From Planosporangium mesophilum (GTDB lineage Bacteria; Actinomycetota; Actinomycetes; Mycobacteriales; Micromonosporaceae), in NCBI RefSeq assembly GCF_016863255.1, contig NZ_BOON01000033.1, positions 62,001 through 126,000 of the forward strand: a stretch of 64,000 nt of DNA. The letters run 5' to 3'. The notes below the pieces were generated by a model. The model was given only the letters and a program-made list of their open reading frames with translations. It made no database searches and was not told where the DNA came from. The position numbers were made by a program, and so were the translations under genes. Below, piece by piece: positions 44,249 through 52,863 of the stretch (position 1 is its first letter; every line of letters starts with the position of its first letter).

Positions 44249-45268
44249 TTACTTGTTCCTGGACTTCAGCGCCGCGTCCAGTCGCGGGTAGACCCGGCGG
44301 ACGTTGCCCTCGTAGACCTTCTCGCGATCGGCCGGCGCCAGGTCCAGCGCGTCCACGTACCGCCGGGTGTCGTCGAAGTAGTGACCGGTCCGCGGGTCGA
44401 TACCCCGCACGGCGCCGACCATCTCGGAGCCGAACAGGATGTTGTCGATATCGATGACCTCGAAGAGCAGGTCGATGCCGGGCTGGTGGTACACGCACGT
44501 GTCGAAGAAGACGTTGCGCATGACCGCCTCCTCCACCGCGGGCCGCTTGAGCATGTCGGCGAGCCCCCGGAACCGGCCCCAGTGGTAGGGCACCGCTCCG
44601 CCGCCGTGCGGGATGACGAACTTCAGGTCGGGGAAGTCCTTGAACAGGTCCGCCTGCACGAACTGCATGAACGCGGTGGTGTCAGCGTTGAGGTAGTGCG
44701 AGCCGGTGGCGTGGAAGTTCGGGTTGGTCACCGCCGACACGTGCACCATGGCGGGCACGTCGAGCTCCACCATCGCCTCGTAGAACGGGTACCAGCTGCG
44801 ATCGGTCAGCGGTGCCGAGGTCCAGTTGCCGCCACTGGGGTCCGGGTTGAGATTGCAGCCCACAAACCCGAGCTCCTCGACGGAGCGCCGCAGCTCGGCG
44901 ACGGAGTTCGCGATGGGAACCCCGGGCGACTGCGGCAGCTGGCAGACGCCGATGAAGCTGTCCGGGTACAGCTCGACCACCCGGGCGATGAGGTCGTTGT
45001 TGGCCTGCGTCCAGCGGGTACTGACGGCCTCGTCGCCGACGTGGTGGCCCATCGCCGAGGCACGGGGCGAGAAGACCGTCAGATCGATACCGCGCTCGGT
45101 CATCAGCCGGAGCTGGCTGCCCTCGATCGTCTCGCGGATCTCGTCGTCGGAGATCGTGGGGTAGAGCGGCGGCTCCTCGCCGGCGCCGAAGGCTGCCTTC
45201 TGGGCCTCCCGCCAGGAGGTGTGCGCCTCCGGTGCGGTCGTGTAGTGACCGTGACAGTCGATGATCAA
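44249..45268 (-). CDS. ligJ: 4-oxalomesaconate hydratase-like amidohydrolase (LigJ type)
   Basis: 339 aa amidohydrolase-2 protein. It begins MIIDCHGHYTTAP (metal ligands) and carries VFSPRASAMGHHVGDE, GCNLNPDPSGG, FVIPHGGGAVPYHWGRFRGL and NILFGSEMVGAVRGIDP, which match LigJ over its length. LigJ adds water to 4-oxalomesaconate in the protocatechuate 4,5-cleavage and gallate pathways. The start is TTG at 45268, supported by AGGAGGG at 5-6 bp; no ATG or GTG is better placed. It follows the ABC-importer genes on the same strand after 259 bp in which no gene was found. Confidence 0.88.
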   Translation of the reverse strand: MIIDCHGHYTTAPEAHTSWREAQKAAFGAGEEPPLYPTISDDEIRETIEGSQLRLMTERGIDLTVFSPRASAMGHHVGDEAVSTRWTQANNDLIARVVELYPDSFIGVCQLPQSPGVPIANSVAELRRSVEELGFVGCNLNPDPSGGNWTSAPLTDRSWYPFYEAMVELDVPAMVHVSAVTNPNFHATGSHYLNADTTAFMQFVQADLFKDFPDLKFVIPHGGGAVPYHWGRFRGLADMLKRPAVEEAVMRNVFFDTCVYHQPGIDLLFEVIDIDNILFGSEMVGAVRGIDPRTGHYFDDTRRYVDALDLAPADREKVYEGNVRRVYPRLDAALKSRNK

Positions 45269-45527
45269 GCGTACCCTCCTGGCGTATTTCGTCGTGCCGG
45301 TCGCCGTTGGTCCCCGCCGCGCCTACCCAGCGCACCGCAGCCTCGCCGCGCTCCCGAGGACAGGCCTGCGACCAGGCCGGATGGAGCGCGGCGACGCACC
45401 CCGACGACCGGCCCCTCGGGCGCGCCAAGGCGCTACCCGATGCCCTCGGCAGCCTAGCGACGCTCCCTTCCGGGAACGCCGGCACGGTAGGCCGAAGGGG
45501 CGGAGCCGGTCATCGGGGTCGGCTACG

Positions 45528-46493
45528 TCAGCCGGTGGCGATCAGTTTGTTGACGTCGACGGTGCTCTGCGTGTGGCCGTACTTGCGCATGAGCTCGGCC
45601 ACCGTCTTCAACGAGTCGACGTTGGTCTCCTGCGGCCAGGCGGGCAGCTTGATCTTCTGCGCCACGTCGGCCTTGATCGTGGTGTAGGTCGTGACGATGC
45701 GCCGGACCTCGTCGGGGTGCTCCTGCGCGTACTGCATCGACTGCTGGAGGGCCGCCCGGAAGTTGTCGATCACGGCCTTGTTCTGCGAGACGTACTGCTG
45801 GGTCGCGAAGTAGCTCGCGACGGTCAGGTTGGCGGTGGCGTCGGCGTACTGGGCGCCGATCACGCGGGCCCCCTGGCTGATCGACGCCGAGAGGAAGGGC
45901 TCGACCATCGCGGCCGCGTCCACCTTGTGGTTGGCCACCGCGGCGGGCATGTCCGGGAAGCCCAGCTCGACGAACTTCACGCTGGCCGGGTCCCCGCCTG
46001 CCTTCTCCACGATCGCCCGGGTCGTGACGTCGTTGATGTTCTTGAGGTTGTTGATGGCCACGGTCTTGCCGGCCAGGTCCTTGGGTGACTGGAGGGGGCT
46101 GTCCGCGGGCACCACCACACCGGCGAAGTCGGTCTTCGGGTCACCGGTGGAGGAGACGCCATTCGCGACGATGCGCAGCGGCAGGTTCTGCGAGCCCGCG
46201 AGCAGCACCGAGGTCACGTTGCCGAAGGCGAGCTGGAAGTCGCCGGCGATGACACCGGGGATGGCGGCCGCACCGCCGGACTGCTGCACGAGCTCCAGGT
46301 CGATCTTGTGCTGGGCGAAGAAGCCCTTCTCCTTGCCGAGGTAGATCGGCGCCACGTCGACGATCGGGATGACACCCACCTTCAGCTTGGTGGTGCCGCC
46401 GGGCTCGGTCGAGCCGGAGGTCTTCCCGCCGGACCCGCAGGCGGCGAGGGCTAACAGGGACAGCGCCACGACCGGCGCGAGAAGTCGACGCAT
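45528..46493 (-). CDS. ABC transporter substrate-binding lipoprotein (NMT1/SsuA type)
   Basis: 321 aa. The lipoprotein signal ends LALAAC. The body fits the NMT1/THI5-like fold: LKVGVIPIVDVAPIYLGKEKGFF, GVIAGDFQLAFGNVTS, and GFPDMPAAVANHKVDAAAMVEPF. Such proteins bind sulfonates, nitrate, pyrimidines or aromatic acids. It is the last of four importer genes on this strand. With ring-cleavage genes around it, an aromatic carboxylate is the most likely ligand (inference). Confidence 0.9.
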   Translation of the reverse strand: MRRLLAPVVALSLLALAACGSGGKTSGSTEPGGTTKLKVGVIPIVDVAPIYLGKEKGFFAQHKIDLELVQQSGGAAAIPGVIAGDFQLAFGNVTSVLLAGSQNLPLRIVANGVSSTGDPKTDFAGVVVPADSPLQSPKDLAGKTVAINNLKNINDVTTRAIVEKAGGDPASVKFVELGFPDMPAAVANHKVDAAAMVEPFLSASISQGARVIGAQYADATANLTVASYFATQQYVSQNKAVIDNFRAALQQSMQYAQEHPDEVRRIVTTYTTIKADVAQKIKLPAWPQETNVDSLKTVAELMRKYGHTQSTVDVNKLIATG

Positions 46494-46565
46494 GTGAGCT
46501 CCTTTGATGGGGTCGGTGATGGGGGTGAGATCGGAAAAGCACTGCCGTGCCGTGGGCGGTCTCCC

Positions 46566-47441
46566 CTACACGGCGTTGCCGTGCGCGACGACGTCCGGCG
46601 TCGCGTCGGGACCGGGCTCGGAGCCCTTGCGGTGCTTGGCGAGCTGGATCTGCTCGTACACGTGGTGACGAAGCTCCGCGAACCGGCGCCCGGAGCGCGT
46701 CTCGAGCTGGCTGCGCTCGTCGGGCAGGTCGATCGGGAGGTCCTCCATCACGACCGTGGGCGAGGAGGACAGCACGAGGACCCGCTGGCCGAGGTAGACC
46801 GACTCCTCGATGTCGTGGGTGACGAACAGGATCGTGACGCCCAGCTTGTGCCACAGCGACCGGATGAGGTCCTCGAGGTCCGCCCGGGTCTGCGCGTCCA
46901 CCGCCGCGAACGGCTCGTCCATGAGCAGCACCTGCGGCTGGTACGCCACGGCACGCGCGATGGCCACCCGCTGCTGCATACCGCCGGAGAGCTGCCACGG
47001 GTACGCGTCGTGCACCTCGCCCAGGCCGACGGCCGCCAGGGCCTCGTTCACCAGCTCCTGCCGTCTCGCCTTGGGCAGCTTCTTCTGCTTCAGCGGCAGC
47101 TCGACGTTCTGCTGGACCGTCTTCCACGGGTAGAGGCTTCGCCCGTACTCCTGGAAGACCACCGCCATCGACTGCGGGGGCCGGGTGACCCGCTGCCCGT
47201 CGAGCGTGACCGTGCCCGCGGTCGGCTCGAGCAGGCCGGCGATGCACTTGAGCAGCGTCGTCTTGCCGGCCCCGGACGGGCCGACGATGCACACGAGCTC
47301 GCCGCGCCCCACCGAGAAGGTGAGGTCGCGGATGGCTTCGACGGTGCGGCCGTGGCCGGTGTAGATCTTCTGGACGCCCCGTACGTCGAGCAGGACGTCA
47401 CGGTCCTGGGTCTGCGGGGTCGCGAACGTGTCGCCGCTCAT
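46566..47441 (-). CDS. ABC transporter ATP-binding protein (SsuB/TauB type)
   Basis: 291 aa. Walker A is [12 protein letters not shown], the signature [15 protein letters not shown], Walker [13 protein letters not shown], and the switch His is in VTHDIEES. It belongs to the nitrate/sulfonate/bicarbonate importer group. The C-terminal ~50 residues after the core are charged and end in an unstructured tail. ATG at 47441 follows AGGAGAG. It lies 2 bp after the permease gene. Confidence 0.94.
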   Translation of the reverse strand: MSGDTFATPQTQDRDVLLDVRGVQKIYTGHGRTVEAIRDLTFSVGRGELVCIVGPSGAGKTTLLKCIAGLLEPTAGTVTLDGQRVTRPPQSMAVVFQEYGRSLYPWKTVQQNVELPLKQKKLPKARRQELVNEALAAVGLGEVHDAYPWQLSGGMQQRVAIARAVAYQPQVLLMDEPFAAVDAQTRADLEDLIRSLWHKLGVTILFVTHDIEESVYLGQRVLVLSSSPTVVMEDLPIDLPDERSQLETRSGRRFAELRHHVYEQIQLAKHRKGSEPGPDATPDVVAHGNAV

Positions 47442-47443
47442 TC

Positions 47444-48229
47444 CTACTCTCCTCGTTGCGATCGGCGCAGACCCTGGTACCAGCGCAGACTGCGCCGCTC
47501 GAAGAGCTGGAACAGCAGGGACAGGACGAACCCGAGCAGGCCGAGCAGGATGATGCCGCTCCACATCTCGGGGATGGCAAAGCTGCGCTGGAACTGGATG
47601 ATCGTGAAGCCCAGCCCGTTGGAGCTGGCGAACATCTCGCTGATCACCATGAGGATGATCGAGATCGACAGCGCCTGGCGCATTCCGGCCACGATCTGCG
47701 GGCTCGCGGCGGGGAGCACCAGGTGCCGCAGCCGCGCCCAGCCCGTGACGCGGTAGCACCGCGAGGTGTCGGACAGGACCTCGTCGACGGCTCGAACGCC
47801 CTCGACGGTGTTGAGCAGGATCGGCCAGAGCGCACCCAAGACGATCACGATGACCTTGGCCGTGTTCCCGATGCCGGCGAACAGGAACAGGACCGGGATG
47901 AGTACCGGCGGCGGGATCGCCCGGAAGAACTCCAGCACCGGCTCGGTGATCCGCCGCAGCGTGCGGTTCGCCCCCAGCACGACGCCCAGGGCGACGCCCA
48001 GGACCACCGCACCCGCGTAACCGATCAGCAACCGGGTGACGCTGGGCAGGACGTCGGCCCGCATCCGCTCCGCGAACCAGGTACGCCCGAAGGTCTCCAG
48101 GATGCTCGACAGCGACGGGAAGAAGAAGTTGGTGCTGTTCGCGGAACCGAACCACCAGGCCACCACGAGGACGACCGGCAGGGCCAGCGCGAAGAACAGG
48201 CCACGGCCGCCGCGGAGAATTCCGTTCAT
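47444..48229 (-). CDS. ABC transporter permease (SsuC/TauC type)
   Basis: 261 aa, about six membrane segments. The EAA loop region reads VDEVLSDTSRCYRVTGWARL followed by LPAASPQIVAGMRQAL. ATG at 48229 lies 2 bp past the stop of the other permease. Two different permeases in one operon suggest a heterodimeric channel, which is less common than the homodimer in this family. Confidence 0.93.
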   Translation of the reverse strand: MNGILRGGRGLFFALALPVVLVVAWWFGSANSTNFFFPSLSSILETFGRTWFAERMRADVLPSVTRLLIGYAGAVVLGVALGVVLGANRTLRRITEPVLEFFRAIPPPVLIPVLFLFAGIGNTAKVIVIVLGALWPILLNTVEGVRAVDEVLSDTSRCYRVTGWARLRHLVLPAASPQIVAGMRQALSISIILMVISEMFASSNGLGFTIIQFQRSFAIPEMWSGIILLGLLGFVLSLLFQLFERRSLRWYQGLRRSQRGE

Positions 48230-48231
48230 GG

Positions 48232-49062
48232 TCAGCCCCCGAGGTCCGCGCGCACGGAGGAGTGCCAGGCCAGCGCGCGCCGCTCCAGTGCCCGCGCGAG
48301 CAGATTGACAACCACGCCGAGGAGACCGGTGAAGAGCACGATCCCGTAGATGGTGGGGACGTCGTTGCCGGATTGGGCCCGGACGATCAGCCAGCCCAGC
48401 CCCTGTCCGATTCCGACGATCCCGGCCGTCACGGCGAGGATGAGCGCCACCGCCGCACCGAGCCGGACGCCGGTCATCACGTACGGCAGAGCAGTCGGCC
48501 ACACCAGGTGGCGCAGTCGGGCCCATCGTCCGAGCTGGTACGAGCGGGCGGTCTCGCGGGCCACCGGGTCGACGTCCTGGACGCCGTAGATGGCCTGGAT
48601 GAGCACCTGCCAGAAGGCGGCGTACACGATCAGCAGCAGGGTCGAGCGGATGTTGGTGATCCCGAAGACCAGTACGGCGAGCGGGATGAGAGCCACCGAG
48701 GGCACCGGCCGGAGGAACTCGACCGTAGAGGCGGTGAGCCGCTGCAGGATCGGGACGCTACCGATCAGCAGTCCCAGTCCGACGCCGGCCACCAGCGCGA
48801 TGGCCAGGCCGATACCCCAGGCCTGGAGGGTCTCCCCCGTCGCGCTCCAGAACGTGTCGGTGCCCATCGCTTCGACGAGAGCGCCGACCATCGCGCTGAA
48901 TGGCGGGAAGTACCGCTCCGAGATGACGCCGGTCCGCGGCAGCAGTTCCAGGACGCCGGCGAAGGCGACGAGGCCGAACAGGCCCAGCGACCAGTCGGGT
49001 AACCCCGACTGCCGGCGGGCGGGCATTGTCCCCGCCCGTCTGGTCGGCGCGTCGATGCTCAC
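48232..49062 (-). CDS. ABC transporter permease (SsuC/TauC type), second subunit
   Basis: 276 aa from GTG at 49062, with GAGGAG about 7 bp upstream. Membrane segments include WSLGLFGLVAFAGVLELL and GIGLAIALVAGVGLGLLIG; the EAA loop is VDPVARETARSYQLGRWARLRH at its coupling region. It is the promoter-proximal gene of the importer operon and is divergent from the GntR gene at 49270. Confidence 0.92.
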   Translation of the reverse strand: MSIDAPTRRAGTMPARRQSGLPDWSLGLFGLVAFAGVLELLPRTGVISERYFPPFSAMVGALVEAMGTDTFWSATGETLQAWGIGLAIALVAGVGLGLLIGSVPILQRLTASTVEFLRPVPSVALIPLAVLVFGITNIRSTLLLIVYAAFWQVLIQAIYGVQDVDPVARETARSYQLGRWARLRHLVWPTALPYVMTGVRLGAAVALILAVTAGIVGIGQGLGWLIVRAQSGNDVPTIYGIVLFTGLLGVVVNLLARALERRALAWHSSVRADLGG

Positions 49063-49166
49063 GGCAGGGCTCCTCGGGTCGGCTGATCGGCTTCGACCAG
49101 TGCTGCTCACGGCCCAGGCGACGGGGGCGGAACCCCACACTCCGTCGCTCGGGTGATGTGACCGTA

Positions 49167-49212
49167 GCGACACCGCAACACTGTCGCAATAACTGTCAAG
49201 AAAATTGTCGAC
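49167..49212. promoter_or_regulatory. divergent promoter/operator region between importer operon and gntR
   Basis: GCGACA-N9-TGTCGC (49167-49187) is a perfect inverted repeat, followed by AACTGTCAAG and AATTGTCGAC. The heptamer AATTGTC (49203-49209) recurs at 53585-53591 upstream of the paralogous GntR gene, which suggests related operators. Confidence 0.5.
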
Positions 49213-49269
49213 GATTTCTCCCGAAGGTCCCTCCTGGCATTAAAGTCGACCGCGACTGAGGAGGTCCGG

Positions 49270-49926
49270 ATGGGATCGACCCCGCGTGAGGGCGCCGCCG
49301 CCACGAAGATGGCGGCCGACGCGCTGCGCACCGCCCTGATCAACGGCGATCTCGCTCCCGGACAGCGGCTGGTGGAGGCGGAACTCGCCGAGTCGTTCAA
49401 CGTCAGCCGGGCCAGCCTGCGCGCGGCGCTGATCAACCTGGCCGCCGAGGGGCTGGTCGAACGGATCCCGAACCGCGGTGCCCGGGTCCGGATCGTCTCC
49501 GTGGACGAGGCCGTGGCGATCACCGAGTGTCGGATGGTTCTCGAGGGGCTGTGTGCCGCCAAGGCTGCGGAGCGGGTGAGTGACGAGCAGATCGCCGTCC
49601 TGACCGATCTCGGCGGCCAGATGCAGCGCGCGGTCGGCTCCGGCGACCCGATGAAGTACTCGACGCTCAACCGGGAGCTCCACCGCCTGGTACGCGAGTA
49701 CGCGGAGCAGCCGGTGGCCTCCCGGCTGCTCGACCAGCTCAACGGCCAGCTCGTGCGGCACCAGTTCCGGCTCGCGCTGCGCGCCGGCCGGCCCCAGGTC
49801 TCCCTCTGCGAGCACCTCGCGATGATCGACGCGATCGCGCACCGCAACCCGGCCGCCGCAGAGGCAGCCGCCCGCGCCCACCTGAACAGCGTCATCACGG
49901 CACTGCGGGAGACCGAGGACGCCTGA
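49270..49926 (+). CDS. GntR family (FCD) regulator
   Basis: 218 aa. The winged helix reads LAESFNVSRASLRAALINL with the wing VERIPNRGARVR, followed by the FCD domain (AITECRMVLEGL, LNRELHRLVREY). GAGGAGG lies 6 bp before the ATG. It is a clear paralog of the GntR protein at 52864-53538, sharing VERIPNRGARVR, EAVAITECRM, RHQFRL and GRPQVS. Divergent orientation implies control of the importer/ligJ operon. Confidence 0.93.
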   Translation: MGSTPREGAAATKMAADALRTALINGDLAPGQRLVEAELAESFNVSRASLRAALINLAAEGLVERIPNRGARVRIVSVDEAVAITECRMVLEGLCAAKAAERVSDEQIAVLTDLGGQMQRAVGSGDPMKYSTLNRELHRLVREYAEQPVASRLLDQLNGQLVRHQFRLALRAGRPQVSLCEHLAMIDAIAHRNPAAAEAAARAHLNSVITALRETEDA

Positions 49927-49935
49927 GGACCGGAC

Positions 49936-49963
49936 CACGCCGGGCGGGCTGACGCCCGGCGTG
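49936..49963. terminator. bidirectional intrinsic terminator
   Basis: Perfect 11-bp stem CACGCCGGGCG (49936-49946) and complement (49953-49963) with a 6-nt loop, between the convergent gntR and dehydrogenase genes. Confidence 0.8.
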
Positions 49964-49978
49964 ATCGCACGGCGCGGG

Positions 49979-50761
49979 CTACCTGTCGGCCGCCTTGTCG
50001 CGCAGGTCGATGAGCAGGTCACGCGCGGCCGCAGCGACCCGTGACGGTACGCCCAGCTCCTCGAGCTGCTCCGTGGCGGCCGCCATCTCGTCGGCGCGCC
50101 GCCGGGCGTGCCGGTACGTCCCGTCGACCAGCCGGTCGATGGCGCGCTCGTCGAAGCCGGCCAGCTCGGCGCTGATGTTGTCGCGCAGCCAGTCGGCGCA
50201 GCCCGCCACCTCCGCGGCGGTCAGAGCCTCCACCACCGCCGCGGCCAGCCCCTTGTAGAAGACGCTGCGGAGCAGCTTGCGCGAGATGGCCGCGCCCGCC
50301 GGCCCCGGCTGGATCGTCACCTGTGCGCCGAGGCCGGTCAGGATCTCCGCGTACCGGTCGGCGGCCTCGCCGGAGACGAGCATGGGGGTACGCAGCCCCT
50401 TGCCCGGTACCGGCGCCATCAGCGCGACGTCGACGACCGGACGGTGCCGCCCGGCGGCCTGCGCGAGGGCAGTCTTGGTCCCTGGCGAGGCGGTGTTCAG
50501 GTCGGCCCAGATCGTGCCCTCTCGCAGCGCGGGCAGCGCGTTGACCAGCGCGACCATCGCGTCGTGGGAACTGTTGACGCTGAGCACCAGGTCGGCGTCG
50601 CGGACCGCGTCGGCCTCGTCGGCGCGGGGGGCGACGCCGTCGCCGGGCGTCACCTTCGGGTCGTAGCCGCGTACGTCGGCGCCGGCCGCGACCAGGTCAC
50701 GAGCGATCTCCGAGCCGGCCTCCCCCAGCCCGAGAACGGCGATCCGAACGCGCCCGCTCAT
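49979..50761 (-). CDS. 6-phosphogluconate dehydrogenase-like oxidoreductase with DUF1932 domain
   Basis: 260 aa. The NAD(P)-binding motif is AVLGLGEAGSEIA; LVLSVNSSHDAM and DVALMAPVPGKGLRTPML follow as in the beta-hydroxyacid dehydrogenase superfamily. The C-terminal helical part (KLLRSVFYKGLAAAVVEAL) matches DUF1932. The reaction is unknown; within a ring-cleavage operon it may oxidise a 2-hydroxy or semialdehyde intermediate. It overlaps the dioxygenase gene by ATGA. Confidence 0.85.
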   Translation of the reverse strand: MSGRVRIAVLGLGEAGSEIARDLVAAGADVRGYDPKVTPGDGVAPRADEADAVRDADLVLSVNSSHDAMVALVNALPALREGTIWADLNTASPGTKTALAQAAGRHRPVVDVALMAPVPGKGLRTPMLVSGEAADRYAEILTGLGAQVTIQPGPAGAAISRKLLRSVFYKGLAAAVVEALTAAEVAGCADWLRDNISAELAGFDERAIDRLVDGTYRHARRRADEMAAATEQLEELGVPSRVAAAARDLLIDLRDKAADR

Positions 50762-51714
50762 GACGCCTCCTCCACCGGCGGCGTGCCGTGGGTGTGGAAG
50801 GACTCGATGGTCTTCAGCCCCCACGCCTGGCCCTTCGCCCGCTCGGCCTCGCTCCAGTTCACCGGCTGCCAGTCGGGCGCCAGTACCAGCCGGGCGCCGG
50901 CGTTGCACAGCTCGATGCGGTTGCCGCCGGGCTCGTACACGTACAGGAAGAAGGTCTGCTGGATGGCGTGCTTGTGCGGGCCGGTCTCTATGTGCACGCC
51001 CTGCTCCAGGGCGATGTCGGCCGCGCGCAGGATCCCGTCGCGGGTGTCGACGGCGAAGGCGATGTGGTGCAGCCGTCCCGGGGTGCCGGTCCGGTCGCGG
51101 GTGTAGACGGCGTCGTAGCCCTTGTTGGTGAACGTCGTCCAGCTTCCGGCCACGGTGCCGTCGTTCAGCACGATCTGCTCGGTGACCAGGGCGCCGAGGG
51201 TGTCGCGCAGGAAGTCCCGGTTGACCACCGGCTCGACGCCGAGGTAGTTGATGTGGTCCAGCCGCCGCACCGCGACCCCGTGGGAGGGGTACGCCTGGGC
51301 CTGGTTCTTCAGCGAGGGCGCAAGCTCCGCCGGCGGCGTGTACCACTCCGACTCGTAGTAGAGGCCGAACTCGTGGCCGTCGGGGTCGGTGAAGACGTAT
51401 GTCTGGCCGTAGCCCGGGTCGCCGTCTGCCCAGCCGATCCCCCGGCCGGTCGCCTCGAGCTCCTTGACCCGCCGCTGCAACGCCTCCGGGCTGGCCGCCC
51501 GTAGGTTCGTCCGTCCGACGCCGGAGGTCGCGTGGCCGGTGAGCTTGATGGTGATCTGCTCGTAGTCGTCCCAGGCCCGCAGGAAGACCGAGTCCCCGGC
51601 CGACCCGTTCTCGGTCAGGCCGAGGTACCGGGTGAAGAACTCGACGCTCTCGTCGAGCACCGGGGTGCGCAGCTCGACGTGGGCCAGGTGGGCGATCTCG
51701 TGTAGCGGGGGCAT
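50758..51714 (-). CDS. type I extradiol ring-cleavage dioxygenase (two-VOC-domain, catechol 2,3-dioxygenase-like)
   Basis: 318 aa, the standard two-domain length. The Fe(II) ligands in the second domain are present: H154 (RRLDHINYLG), H216 or H217 (GRLHHIAFAV) and E268 (GNRIELCNAG). The first domain (HLAHVELRTPVLDESVEFFT) is the degenerate copy. It opens a catecholic ring next to the diol. The neighbours (PrpF/GalD-type tautomerase, LigJ-type hydratase) suggest that the substrate bears a carboxylate, such as a gallate- or protocatechuate-like compound, for which class II LigAB/DesB enzymes are usual. Confidence 0.9.
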   Translation of the reverse strand: MPPLHEIAHLAHVELRTPVLDESVEFFTRYLGLTENGSAGDSVFLRAWDDYEQITIKLTGHATSGVGRTNLRAASPEALQRRVKELEATGRGIGWADGDPGYGQTYVFTDPDGHEFGLYYESEWYTPPAELAPSLKNQAQAYPSHGVAVRRLDHINYLGVEPVVNRDFLRDTLGALVTEQIVLNDGTVAGSWTTFTNKGYDAVYTRDRTGTPGRLHHIAFAVDTRDGILRAADIALEQGVHIETGPHKHAIQQTFFLYVYEPGGNRIELCNAGARLVLAPDWQPVNWSEAERAKGQAWGLKTIESFHTHGTPPVEEAS

Positions 51715-51749
51715 GACGTCTCCAGGATCTGGATCGGCGGGCACGGTGG

Positions 51750-52841
51750 TCAGGAACGAGCGACGGCGCGGGGGAAGGCGATGCCGTCGAAGAGCTTGCG
51801 GGCGGTGCGGACAACGCCCGAGCGGACCACCCGCGGCGGGGTGGCGTCGGGGTCGATCACCACGTCCGCCAGCAGGTGGCCGCTGGGGTGCTCCACGTCG
51901 ACCTGCGTGCGACCTGCTGGCCACCCGGCGGTGAGCTCGTGGCCGACCGCGCCGGGCAGGAGCATGCCGGCGACCGTGCTGACCGCGGCGAACACGCCGA
52001 TCGCGGTGTGTGGCCGGACGGGGATGAACGACCGGGTACAGACCTGGCCGCCGTCCCGCGCGACGGCGACCAGCGTCGTCTTCGGTACCGAGGACGCGCT
52101 CACATCCCCGAGCCCCATGAGTACGCCCGCCTTGACGCGGAAGGCGTCGATGCGCTCCAGCAGCGCGGTGTCGGCGGCGAGCTGCTCGTACGGCTCGTGA
52201 CCGGTCAGCCCGAACGACCCGGCCAGCGCCACGACCACCGGCATGCCGTTGTCGACGCAGGTGACGTCGATGCCGTCGATCGAGTCCCGGACCCTGCCGG
52301 TCGGGAGCAGGCTGCCCGTCGCCGACCCCTCGCTGTCGGTGAAGGCGAGGACGACCGGCGCGGCGGTACCGGGAACCCCGGCGATGGCGACGTCGCCGCG
52401 GTACTCCGGACGCCCGCCCGGCGTCGGGAAGGTCGCGACCGCGATGCTGCCGGAGTTGACCATCCGGATCCGTACCGTGGTCCGGTCCGGCCCGGCCGGG
52501 ACGAGACCGCGCTCGACGGCGAACGGCCCCACCCCGGCGAGGATGTTGCCGCAGTTCTGGCGGTCGCTGACGATCGCGGAGTCGACGCCGACCTGGAGGA
52601 ACAGGTAGTCGACGTCCGCGTCCGGGTGCTCCGACCGGCTCACGACGGCGACCTTGCTGGTCAGCGAGGTGCTACCGCCGAGCCCGTCGAGCTGGCGCGG
52701 GTCGGGGGTGCCCATCAGCCGCAGCAGCAGGTCGTCCCGTTCGGCCCGGCCGGCGGGCAGGTCACCGGCCTCGAAGTACAGGCCACGCGACGTGCCGCCG
52801 CGCAGCATCGCGCAGCGCACGCCGGTGTCGTCGTAGCTCAC
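51750..52841 (-). CDS. PrpF/GalD-type isomerase (4-oxalomesaconate tautomerase candidate)
   Basis: 363 aa. RCAMLRGGTSRGLYFEAGDLP is the N-terminal PrpF signature, with GLGGSTSLTSKVAVV and NCGNILAGVGPFAVERGLV (the Cys/Lys active-site region of the diaminopimelate-epimerase-like fold). GalD, which tautomerises 4-oxalomesaconate before hydration, belongs to this family, and the LigJ-type gene in the same island supports that role. PrpF itself isomerises aconitate in propionate metabolism, but no prpC or prpD is present. The GTG at 52841 is only weakly preceded by a ribosome site. Confidence 0.87.
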   Translation of the reverse strand: MSYDDTGVRCAMLRGGTSRGLYFEAGDLPAGRAERDDLLLRLMGTPDPRQLDGLGGSTSLTSKVAVVSRSEHPDADVDYLFLQVGVDSAIVSDRQNCGNILAGVGPFAVERGLVPAGPDRTTVRIRMVNSGSIAVATFPTPGGRPEYRGDVAIAGVPGTAAPVVLAFTDSEGSATGSLLPTGRVRDSIDGIDVTCVDNGMPVVVALAGSFGLTGHEPYEQLAADTALLERIDAFRVKAGVLMGLGDVSASSVPKTTLVAVARDGGQVCTRSFIPVRPHTAIGVFAAVSTVAGMLLPGAVGHELTAGWPAGRTQVDVEHPSGHLLADVVIDPDATPPRVVRSGVVRTARKLFDGIAFPRAVARS

Positions 52842-52863
52842 CGCTCAGCCCCGGGCGTACTCG

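Noticed and set aside
45269-45527. Possible small gene between the binding protein and ligJ-type genes
   Set aside because: No frame with both a ribosome site and protein-like composition was found; a weak GCCTG/CAGGC hairpin is the only structure seen.
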